The notes under the pieces are model-generated. The model was not told where the DNA came from. It did not search any database and saw only the letters and a list, made by a program, of their open reading frames with translations. From Jaapia argillacea MUCL 33604 (taxonomy: Eukaryota; Basidiomycota; Agaricomycetes; Jaapiales; Jaapiaceae): 64,000 nucleotides of DNA. The translations under genes and the position numbers were made by a program. Positions 22,801 to 32,186 of the stretch are shown here, piece after piece; position 1 is the stretch's first letter; every line of letters begins with the position of its first letter. The stretch spans positions 171,145 through 235,144 of the forward strand of contig KL197738.1 in the NCBI GenBank assembly GCA_000697665.1, given 5' to 3'.

Positions 22801-23667
22801 CACCCAGATTGTAGCAGCTGCAGATGCTTAGGCGTCATGATGACACCGCAGCCGCAGAAGTTGACATTCACTTGATGAATACCATTGATATCGAGAATCA
22901 TGAAATCCTTGTGGGCGGCCTTCGCATAAAGGCATCGCTGCCCAGGAGGGTGGCCAAGTTGGATCCATAGCCCAAGACCCTTTAGGGTTCTTCGATGAAA
23001 GAAGCTGTCCTCCCATTCCTAGATCATAGGAAATCAATGCCTAAAAACATGGAGGAAGGCGAGAACACGTACCTCAACACGATGCAGAGGCGTTCATTGA
23101 TGGCGCCTAACCAAGCACTCTGCACACACCACATCTCCTCCAAAGCAGTCCCGACACCGAAAAAATGCTGCTTGCCGACAATCCGGACAACCTAAGCCAT
23201 GAGAACATCCCATTCCCTCCAGGGAAATGAGCTCATCCAGGTACTCGTCGCAGTAGGGGATCCAAGTCTTCAGCGGGTCATCCTGAACGAAGAGAACAGA
23301 GTTAGTATGTTCAAGCAAACGGTATCTGCAAGTCGCTCACCGAGTTCGCGTACCTCTTGGCTCTACAAGGAAGGCATTGGTGGGAGCCTGATACAGGTTC
23401 AACCTCGGCATCAGCAATATCCTCAGCCGCATCCATCTCAACCTCAGGCTCCACATTGACTCAAGCAAGGGGAAAAGGTGAGGGTCGAGCTACTTTGACT
23501 TGATGATCCTGTCTCAATAATCGTCGACTGTCGTGAGAGACAGAGAGGTCGGTTACAACTGCAGTCCTGACGGATGGGTGCCAGACCTCAGCAGTTGAGG
23601 CAATGGGCTTGCGTTTCTTCCTCTTCCTGATAGCGGCATTGAGTTTGGCTGTCTCGGAGGGCGACAT
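19813..23667 (-). CDS. KDZ transposase with CxC2-like zinc cluster
   Basis: The transposase of the KDZ element, expected to bind its ends and move it in the nucleus. Start chosen at the ATG at 23667 (MSPSETAKLNAAIRKRKKRK), a basic start typical of the family; stop at 19813 after ELDAEIGD. It has many exons. The CxC2 cysteine cluster follows an acidic linker (CSHGLGCPDCRQ, then FRCRDC and CAEC near 23200-23100). Next come MILDINGIHQVNVNFCGC and FYRTLELRTNT, and then the core catalytic region: SYDIGCEWKKNL (about 21930), NKFHLAGHAKKCQ, NGEGPERLWAW and EMGPGTRQDTINDF (about 21660). The C-terminal third is helical and charged (EEMHRTIEYCKWKAVWWENQ). I see no clear internal break, so it may be intact, although I have not verified every junction. 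Confidence 0.85.
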
Positions 23668-23834
23668 ATTGGAGGATACAACAGTCTGGAAGGTAAGAAG
23701 TTGGGTTACAACATGGCAAGGAAGTTTGGCTGAGCAGTTCTGAAACGGAGGGCGCTTATGCATAGTTCATTAAGATACCCGATTGATTAGTAATCTGACT
23801 AGCATATGAGTGGCATTAAGTAGAAAATAGCTAG

Positions 23835-25557
23835 CTAAGCTTCAGTATCTGCAGGTGGATTGAACTCGTGAATACGAGAGAATCTATCTAAAGCAAGCTG
23901 CCAATGTAAGGCTTGTTTGCCGCGAATTTTCTCCAGTAAGCTAGGGTTGCCTTCCTGAAGAGATCTAATGGACTGAAGCCCGTACTCAGCCCACCTGAAA
24001 AGCCCTCCAGCAGCATATTGAGTGAACAAATAGCGACGTTCATGCGGCTGAATGGCAGTGTTGCCATGTAGAAGGGTGCTAGATGGTATCAGGATGGTTG
24101 AGCCTGGCAGAAACTTGATGATAAGCTTTAGGTCGAAAAGAACAAAGTGCACCCCCTTTGTCGGATCGTACTGGCCAATAGCGGTAACGGCACACCAACC
24201 TGGTGCATAGTTCTCTCCATTGACGTGCGGCTTGGTCACTGCACTGGGGCTGAGGTTGAACATCGCAGCAGGCCAGACGCTGTTGTCAAATATTTGACGG
24301 CAGTGGGGGTACGCCTCGTAGATCTGATTAAGGGTTGCTTGATAGTGATTGTGGAGACGCGGGGTGTAAAAGGAAAAAAGGGTGTTGTTATGCCCTGCGA
24401 TCCGACGAAACACACGGGTTTGTACAAGCTGTTGAAAGGCACGAGCATGCTGTGCAGAGTTCGCCAGATTCCCAGGCACCTAAGTGTCTGTGAGAACAGG
24501 CATGAACACATGCAACGGGCAACTCACCTTTTGACTGCCTCCGTGCGAAACCCCTCCCCCAAGAAACATGTAGTTTCCCCACCAATGGCAAAGCTCTTCC
24601 TCCGAGAAGCGACATGCAGCCCTGGCACTCTCCATTGCTTCAACAGCTTCTCTCACAACCCCATGGTCCCAAGAATCTTCTACTCGGCATTGTGGCGGAT
24701 CTCGAGGAGGAGGGGCAAGGACAACTACTACGTGATCCTTTGCGTCAGTAACGACGCCGTGTGTACTGCCACAGCCAAACCATGAGAACAGCAGACTAGT
24801 GAAGAGACCGGGTACTCACCAACCATCCCAGTGGCGATACTCAAAGCCCATGGCGATAAGCTCCTCAGCTGTGAAGACCTGATCGGCCTGCTTCAACACT
24901 CTCATACCAACAAAGCCTTCTGCAGCAGGCATTAACACTTGATTCGCATCAATCACGCCTAGGACTGCCAGCTGGGAGTAGGACTTGGAGATTGCAGGTC
25001 GAAGCTTGCGCTTCACATACACGTTTGAAGCGGCTTTGCATCGCTTCAGAAGGGCTCGCTTTGCGTCACGATTATTCTTGGTGTTGGATCTTGATTGACA
25101 AAGCTTGGTGGGGAGCGAGCAAGGCATCCGAGATACTGCAGATGGCTCGGGAGGTTTGAGAAGGTTTGAGATAGGAGAGAGAGGGAAGAAAGGCGTAGGA
25201 TGAGAAGCACATGTAGAAGTTGGGATGCGAGGCGAGGCTGGAGGGCTGGAAAGCGGCAAGCTTGGAGGGCTGGATAGTGGCGAGAGGGAGGTGCACGTCT
25301 CAGATGATTCATCAGCGACAATTGAATCCCCAGGCTTACAGACGTCCTCTACAGCAACGTGAAGAGCTTGGAGTAGGAGCGATCCAAAGTCAAAGGACGT
25401 GGCGGGCGCTATGACAAAAGGGGAGAACTCCCTTCCGGAACAAGTCTAACAAAGAGCAGTTAGGCTGGAGCAGCTGAGAGGATGGGGAAGGGCTTACTGT
25501 CTGTACCATTGAACTCAAAACTAAATGATGCAGAACATCTAGATGCGGGAAAGCCAT
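23835..25557 (-). CDS. TET/JBP-family 2-oxoglutarate/Fe(II) dioxygenase, KDZ cargo
   Basis: Related to enzymes that oxidise 5-methylcytosine or thymine in DNA. Four exons join in frame: 25557-25498, 25445-24820, 24765-24528 and 24479-23835, coding for 522 residues. The N-terminal 150 residues are Ser- and Pro-rich; a basic stretch and a conserved lead-in follow (EYRHWDG, VVVVLAPPP, SARAACRFSEEEL). The double-stranded beta-helix core is in the last exon: GWCAVTAIG, the DLKL strand, LPGSTILIPSS, the distal iron ligand His446 in LLHGN, the 2-oxoglutarate Arg region ERRY (456-457), and FTQYAAGGLFRW. The first iron-ligand motif reads PHVNGEN, so Asn395 stands where the family has Asp. That may cost activity. 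The gene lies 167 bases upstream of the transposase start, on the same strand. Confidence 0.78.
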
Positions 25558-26219
25558 TAGTTGGAACGAGCAAGGAGTAAACTGACTTACTAGGCTCAGG
25601 AAGGGCAAGCCAAAAGCATTAAACGACTGGAAAGATAGTGATGAACGTCAGTGACATTCAACAAAAGGTAAGAATGCAAAGGGCTGGCACCCACAGCCTG
25701 GAGAGGCTACCGCCAGCGCCGACCCATAATGCCTATGAAGACTTTGCAACGCCTTTGCTAGGGAGTGCAGAAGTGGGCGCCAGCAAATAACAACTCACCG
25801 GGTAGTTAGACAGACGGAAAATATGTGTGAGCTATAGTAAAATGTGTAGTGTAATGACAGGGTGGATGAACGAAGAGATGAAGCTTGCGATGGTGTGTAG
25901 ATATCACGTTCTCAGTTTGAACTTGCAGGCTCGTGGTATTTCACTCGTGCCGTGGATCTATGGGTGGCCTCAAGTTGCTCAGACATTGGCTGAGGCTTGG
26001 TTGCCCTGAACTTCATGCCATACGACATTTGCCTCCCTTACTTTTTAAGAATACTTTAATTATGTCCTGAACTAAATGAACTTGTGTTTGAGCTTGGTGT
26101 AATTCACCAAAAGCTTCCTTAGGAATCGACATTGATTGATCTGATGGACCCAAGATAGGATGCTTTAGCACATGTCTAGTTAGGGGGTATCTCAAATAGG
26201 GCTTCAACAATCCTTCCCC
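25558..26219. other. KDZ intergenic region
   Basis: About 660 bases between the TET/JBP gene and the next cargo gene. No convincing coding sequence. It should hold the promoter of the TET/JBP gene and the 3' end signals of the gene to its right. Confidence 0.5.
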
Positions 26220-27782
26220 TCACACGCCAACGCAAAAAACTTCACACCTCGCAAGCACCTGCTGATACCCCTCAACAGCACCCCCCTCCGAACTGAACAC
26301 CTCCACCTCCACACCATTGATGTCTCCAGCTGCAGTATGAGCATCAGAACTTTCAACAAAGATAGTCAGCATGGCGCGGCAGTCAGATTCTGTCAAAGCA
26401 ACTCACAGAGTTTGAAAGACGCCCGTTGTCTTACCGGTGTACACGCAGTACCAGCATCTTGTGGCCTCGGGCTGGCTTTGGCGAGCATGGACGACTGGAA
26501 GGAGGATCCTCGTTATGCCAGATTGCTCTGCCAATAAAAACTCGTGGAGCACTTCTTCATACAAGTTGTAGCCTTGAAACACTTGAAACGGAACTTTTTT
26601 CACTCTGGCACAGGCCTTGCTCCTATTTCAGGTCAGTAAAAGGCTACGTTGATCAACAATGAGCGTCCTTACCAGTCAGTGAAGATGCCAACTTGCACCC
26701 CCTTGAAAACAACGTAGAAGCATCGAGCGTTTGTACCATGGTCTCGTGGAATTACTCGCAGTAGTGGCACCAGAGGGCCAGTTGCTGGAGGAGGAAGTCG
26801 ACCTTGAGCTACCTGAAGCTCGCCTTGGGTTCCAGCTACCTGGACGGTATCCATGGCCTCCTCAAAGGTTCAAAATCTGTTTTGGACTTGATGTGGAACG
26901 CCCTGCGATAGGTGGGCTGCAACAGGCCTGGGTTCGATGTTTTGAGCTGCAGCTCGGTGGGGGTAGAAGAAGAAGTGCGCACCAGTGTCTTGTGACTCCA
27001 ACCGCCCTTCCGACCATAACTCCATACGCCTTTGGGCGTTCTTTTTCCCTGGTTTGAAGTGACTGAACCGTCGTGTCGGGGGCCTCATCAAGCAACTTCG
27101 ATGCTCTGACCCTGTTTCATCGGGTGTCAATTGGCCGGATATCTTCAAAAGATAGACTCGGCGATGCTTGCCATTGATCTGTGGACAACGTCCTGTTCCC
27201 AACTGTCACAATATATGAATTACCATTGGAACCCTGATACCCTCCAGGAGTATCAAACCAATCCAACCCAACCGCAGCCAAAGGGAGTCGTTGGGCTTGG
27301 TGGTCGGTTGTATCAGAGCTGGAGAAAGCAGTGGTGGTGGAGCATAGACTGATAGAGGAGATGGATGGGCTGACCAAGGAGACGGTGGATGGGTTGACCG
27401 AGGAGATGGTGGATGGGCGGACCGAGGAGATGGAGGATGGGCTGATCGAGGAGATGGTGGATGGACTGATTGAGGAGACAGCAGATGGGCTACTGGATGA
27501 TCTACTGGCAGTTGTGGGTGGGCTTTGAAACTGCTGAGGCTCAGCTGGACGAGGATTCAGTAAGGGCTGGCTTGTAGCCTGTCTCAAGCGATGCTGAGTA
27601 GTGAGCGGAGCAGGGTATTGATACCCATGGAAAGGCTGGTTTGATGAAGTTTGGGAGCTAGAGGATTCTTCACGAGCAGGAGGATAGGTAGAACCTGGGG
27701 CTTGCAGATAGGAGACATCACTGAGTTCGGGGTTGTTCTCAAGCACCAGTTGGCCAAGCCTGATGATCAAGTCAAGATCCAT
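26220..27782 (-). CDS. KDZ cargo protein with RNase H1 N-terminal-type (Cauli_VI) domain
   Basis: Starts at the ATG at 27782 (MDLDLIIRLGQLVLENN). The first 130 codons lead into a low-complexity run built on repeated S-S-I-S-P-S and S-V-x-P-S-T units. Further along, two exons splice in frame to give FYVVFKGVQVGIFTDW followed by SKACARVKKVPFQVFQGYN and YEEVLHEF. This matches the small RNA-DNA-hybrid-binding domain at the N-terminus of RNase H1. A second, degenerate start of the same kind (WYCVYTGKTTGVF) follows at about 26450, with an in-frame TGA soon after. The last stretch ends CEVFCVGV and stop at 26220. The middle exons (27100-26750) are hard to order, so the gene may be damaged. No catalytic RNase H core is visible. 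Confidence 0.5.
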
Positions 27783-27951
27783 GTCTAGCTGAGGTGTGTT
27801 GAACGTTTATCGTTGTATACAGTATCCTCGCAGTCATGCCCTTTACTTCTTCTCAAAGTCACGCCTTTCGCTTACGTCTAAACGTCAATTCGCCAGCTCA
27901 TAAATCTTGTGTTCCAGCGCGTTCTTTGTTCCTTCATTCCACTCTGTCACC
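27783..27951. promoter_or_regulatory. Short divergent promoter region inside the KDZ element
   Basis: Only 169 bases separate the ATG of the minus-strand cargo gene (27782) from the ATG of the plus-strand accessory gene (27952). A shared two-way promoter is likely; no single element stands out. Confidence 0.5.
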
Positions 27952-30900
27952 ATGGAGGAGAGCCAGCCGACCACTCCGCCAACCCAGGATGCCAGCCCCT
28001 CTCTACCAACGACCCATCCTGAGGAGGGTCAGTTGCAACCTCCTGACAAGAAATCACGTGGAGCTCCTTCAAAAGTAACCGGTTCAAAACGTCTCTTCCT
28101 GCTCAAGTACAACGATGACTGGATCCGCGCCCACAACAAAAGCAACAACATGTCCGTCAGCTCCATCAATGAGATGGTCATGAAGCTCTGGTGTCTCAAG
28201 TATGGTTTTGACCTCCCGTAAGAGCAGAATCTCGAGGTCGACAATGAGGACCCCCCCTTCTCTCGTTTGGACGAGCCTTTGAACATGACGGATGATGAGC
28301 TACCCATGTACAAGTCCTTGAGGGTGGTACGTCGCAACTATATGCGTTTGTTCATTGTGATTTGGCTGACTCGACTCGACATTGTCAGGTAATCGGCAAC
28401 TGGTATCATAACCGTAACACCCACCTCCTGAAGCTGACTCCGAAGGGCGAGGTTGTACAAATCATTCAAGATGTTGTCGGAAAGGGTCTCTCTGGTCCTC
28501 CAAGACGACAACAGGCCATTCACATTTTTTACCGAGAGCACAAGCCTTCCATTGAGGCTGAGGTGGATTCAAAGTGGCCTGAGTTGGAGGCTGCTGCTAA
28601 GCAGGCAGGGAAGAAGGGTTGTTGATTGAATGAGTGTATGAAGGTTGCACAGAGGCGCCTTCCCTGTGAACCTGCCGAGGTTCAGAGGAGGTTCGAGCAG
28701 CAGGCTGAGGAGGAGACACGAGCCCTAAATGCTGATTGGGATAAGCAGAAGGAGATTGTGGCGTCGCCAGGTAGAAGGAGCCCAGAGGAGTATCAGAGGT
28801 ATGTCACCCTTCACATTTAAGTCGAGGGTTACTAATAACATCTGCAGGGCCATCAAGAACGTCGGAGACTTCCAATCCATCCTATCCGCGTTATGCGAGG
28901 CCCTAGGGCTGAATGGATATTTATTTCTTACTGGCCCTATGCCTCGATACCAAGGAGAATGTGGTGTGATAACGTGGGTTGTTTTTTCTTCTCCATTCAA
29001 CGCTGCCGCTCACTCCATCTCTGGTAGCTTGCACCATGGTAAGACTATAGGGCTTATCAGCCAATCGTTGAAACGGAGCAACCCCGAGGGCTATGAAACT
29101 GTTGCCACTATGATTTTGGAGTGGGGCACTCAATGCTTCAGTAAGCCTTATTTTCACCTTATTATGATAAGTGATGTTTATACGCCCTGTAGCTAAGGAA
29201 GAGATGCATGCTCAAGCATTGTCATCAAGCCCTCTGGCGGGGAGCCCAGCATCGGGGTATATTGTCAAGCCTGTTGCCGCTTCCTCTTCGACATCATCCA
29301 GAGCTGCCGCAGTCAGTTTTCACCCTCGAAGTCGGACGCCATCTCCGCCCTTCGGTGATCCTCAGGATCATGATTCGCTCGAACATAGCCAAGCCCCTGC
29401 GTCTTACCAGCTGGATCGAACGCCGACCCCGCCGCCTTTATTCTTCCCTCAGGATCAGCCTTCATCGCCTCCACTGCAATCACCTCTCCCAAACTCTCTT
29501 GACCAACATGTCTCCGATCCATCAGCGTCACAATCGTTTCTGTTCCCACGTATGTCAACCTCCTCCAATGCCAGGTTTTCCAATTGGCTACTCAACAACG
29601 TTGACTTCATGGAGGAGGGGGGTTTGGATGAAGAGCAGTGTTCTGATTGGGATATGCTACTGAGCGATGATTTCGATGGGCTTATGTTCTCTCCTGCGGG
29701 GATTTCTCCACTCCCAGCTGATCAGAACAGCTCGCAGCTTGTATCGCTCTCGCCGTTGCCAACTGCTGTCAGGTCCTTGCTGTCGATTGAGGCTGGCGAG
29801 CCACGGATCACATCTCAGCCGCCTTCCACAACCGCTACAGAAGATTCGCCATCTTCATCCATCGCTGTTGCACTGTCAACTGAATTGAGCAACCTGCATT
29901 CCATTCCTCAAGCACCTTCCTCGAGATCCTTGCTGTCGATTGAGGTCAGCGAGCCGTCGACAACGTCTCAACCCTCCTCCTCAAGCGCTGTGAGAACCCA
30001 GCCTCCATCCACGGATGTCAACCCACTATCGACTGAGGTTTGCAAGCCGCAGGCCTTAGCTGTTTGGGCATCATGTTCAACCTCTTCCGGATCAGTGCCT
30101 AGCAGGTTAGAGGCTCTTCCCAGTAGGGCCGTGGGCAGGAGTGCAGGCCCATTATGTGGGACCGGGAGCGTTGGCCGAAGTTTATGCTGGAAGGCATTGT
30201 GTATATGTGGGGCTTAAAGCTGGGCCCAAAGTGGAGGGTCCTTGTCAGCCTCTATGTTGAGATGGAGCGTCGTCTTGGATTTATGGTATGTTTTGAATTT
30301 TTTTGCTTTGTCTGTATGACGCTGATGACGTTTACATTGTTGCAGGAAAAAGGCCCTGGTGTAATGGCTCCAGGTATCCCTGATGCTATCAAGAAGTGGA
30401 AAGCCTCGAGGTGCCCTTGGAGTAACACCAAGGCTCCTTTTTCAGAGAACTCAGCCTCTGCAGTCCAGGACCATATTTCCAAGTGGACTGCTTGGTGGAT
30501 GGCAATGCAGCCATCAGCTCGACTCACCTCTGGTGGAGCGTTGGCTCGGGTTGATGTTTTAGACTGGAAGTGTTACGACTTTGCATATCCATTTCATTTT
30601 TGATTACCTTATCTTATCTCAGACACCTTATCTCATCTTATTGCGTCCTCTCCCCAGCTCGTTCTATTTATAACTCGTTGTACTATTATTAACTCGACTG
30701 CTGGTCTATACCCCATTCGGCAGGTTACCGACTCCCTGAACGTTCCACTTTATTCTCTACCTTTCTATCATGTTCTCTCGTATTCCCTGGACGCTATTCT
30801 TAGCGCCTTCTATACCATTCTACTATGTTCTCCCTTTCTAGCCCTGGTATATAAGGCGCTCTCGCCCCCCTGTATTCCTTAAAGCTTGTCCACTTGAACA

Positions 30901-31486
30901 ATACAGCCTCTTAGCCTGTACCCTTCAAACTGGTTCGCTCTCGCTCGTCATCCTCTACCGCCTCAACTTGTCGTAGCCTGAGTACTTGGTAAGCGAAGTA
31001 CCCAAAGGACTTACAAGCCTTACTCGCTACCTTCGCTAACACTAAGGCACTCGTAACAGGAAGGACCTTCATCGGGGTGGACAGAACGGCTTCATCACAG
31101 TTCTGATGGGGTTATTGTGGTGGGGGAACACTGTTAATGCTGGCCAGGTGGAGGTCTCGGATGTCGCTCTTTTGGAAGTGGTGGATGATGTAGAGTGGGT
31201 TCTCCAATCCATGATCTCAACTTGGCCAGTGGGTGGGACTACCGATGTGGCTACAGAGGTGAGAGGTGAGCCAGTGCCAGGTGAAGTCAGAGGCCAGAAG
31301 CGAAGGTAAGTTTTGACATTTTTCTTAACACCCAGTTCCTTACCTGCTCAACAGGGCATGAGCAGATGATGATGAACCTTCTGCAAATCTGGCCCCTAGA
31401 AGGAAAAGGTAAATTCTTTGGTATTTCGTTCAGTGGAGTTTGCTTTGTTGATCAAAAATGTTTTTAGAGGCAATCGCAACACGTGA
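27952..31486 (+). pseudogene. Decayed KDZ accessory gene (unknown function)
   Basis: A multi-exon plus-strand gene of a kind often found beside KDZ transposases in mushrooms; the function is not known. Start MEESQPTTPPTQDASP. The conserved N-terminal part has LFLLKYNDDWIRAHN and VMKLWCLKYGFDLP. Next come RQQAIHIFYREHKPSIE and LNGYLFLTGPMPRYQGE, then a Ser/Pro-rich middle with three near-identical RSLLSIE units, and a C-terminal block with NGFITVLMGLLWWGN. It has in-frame stops after FDLP (TAA, about 28219), after GKKGC (TGA, about 28624) and possibly near 31359. A solo LTR interrupts the codon run after VLDWK at 30571. The TAA overlaps a good splice-donor sequence (GTAAGA), so that one site could instead be an intron edge. 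Confidence 0.65.
30566..31063 (+). mobile_element. Solo LTR of the Gypsy family inside the KDZ accessory gene
   Basis: The LTR is 30571-31058 (488 bases), starting TGTTACGA and ending TCGTAACA, flanked by the perfect duplication GGAAG (30566-30570 and 31059-31063). It shares long stretches with the 538-base LTRs at 17 and 40 kb but in opposite orientation, so it would have been transcribed rightward; a TATATAAGG box lies near 30848. It post-dates the KDZ insertion. Confidence 0.88.
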
Positions 31487-31519
31487 GGCTTCGACCTGAC
31501 TAAACGCCCGCTGTGTTGA

Positions 31520-31730
31520 GTTGTTTTCAGGTTCTTGTCTCCGACTCCGCCTTCGAATGCACCTGCCCTCTTATCTCCAACCCCATTGTCATCTTCACCT
31601 GCTGTCTTGTCTCCAACACCAACGTCGTCTTTACCCACTCGCTCGTCTTCAACTTCAACATCGTCTTTACCCACTTGCTCGTCTTCAACTTCAACGTCGT
31701 CTTCACCTGCTTCGTCATTTCCCCACATTG
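31520..31730 (+). repeat. Imperfect short tandem repeat, Ser/Thr/Pro-coding or acidic-coding
   Basis: Imperfect units of about 30-36 bases around TCGTCTTCAACTTCAACATC and CTTTACCCACT. The repeat keeps frames open on both strands: S/T/P-rich on plus, D/E/V-rich on minus. It may be the low-complexity tail of the accessory gene; I do not call a separate gene. Confidence 0.5.
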
Positions 31731-32049
31731 AATATCGTCTTCACCCGTCTTGAACCCTAATATCGTCTAATCTCAACATGCAAACTGCAAGTCGTCTGGC
31801 TTTCTCTTGGTTCCCGTTTCTATACCCTCCCCCCTCCTGCTCTTTTCTTTTACAGAAGACCCTCTTTTATACTCTAAGTAATGGTTATTGTAGTTTTTCA
31901 TTTTTTCTTTCAGGTGCTCCTTTGGGAACTTCTGTGCGTTTGTTTTCTGTTCCTTTGTCTTCCGTCTTTTATGTTTTCGGGAGTTTCTGTGTGTTTGTTT
32001 TCTGTCTTTTATGTTCCTCTATTTTCCATAATTCCTTTTTTGGGCCCCG
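31731..32049. other. KDZ right-end noncoding region
   Basis: T-rich sequence on the plus strand between the repeat and the terminal inverted repeat. No gene is seen. Confidence 0.5.
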
Positions 32050-32186
32050 TAAGCGGTTGCAAAGTGGCAGTAGGGCATTATTATGTACTGCAGAGATGCA
32101 TTATAATGTGCATCAGAAGAATAGCTGAGGGATACTCTCTGGTGCATTGTAATTGACAAAATGGGTAATTGTCCTAGTACTTTATA
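32050..32186 (-). repeat. Right terminal inverted repeat of the KDZ transposon
   Basis: Mirror of the left end with the same motif spacing; the outermost ATTACAATG is on the minus strand at 32153-32145. Both ends also share CCTCAGCTA between the first two motifs and ACCGCTT beyond the third. Confidence 0.75.

Larger units (their letters stand above)
19486..32186 (-). mobile_element. KDZ (Kyakuja-Dileera-Zisupton) DNA transposon with cargo genes
   Basis: A DNA transposon of about 12.7 kb inserted in the Gypsy element downstream of its chromodomain. Imperfect terminal inverted repeats of about 130 bases bound it. It holds, from left to right, the CxC2-KDZ transposase (minus), a TET/JBP dioxygenase gene (minus), a gene with an RNase H1 N-terminal-type domain (minus), and a decayed accessory gene (plus), itself cut by a solo LTR. 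KDZ elements linked to TET/JBP genes are established for basidiomycetes (Iyer and co-workers described this class). The exact ends and target duplication are uncertain: the flanks share AGTACT and TATAA near 19486 and 32175, but I cannot fix a clean duplication. Confidence 0.85.

Noticed and set aside
28219-28227. An eight-base intron to remove the TAA in the accessory gene
   Set aside because: Far too short for a spliceosomal intron; a stop, or use of the GTAAGA as donor of a longer intron, is more credible.
29171-30217. The 348-codon plus frame as an independent gene
   Set aside because: It continues the accessory gene across a normal intron and matches the Ser/Pro-rich middle expected there.
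31396-31728. Acidic minus-strand frame of 110 codons
   Set aside because: It is produced by a short tandem repeat that is open on both strands.
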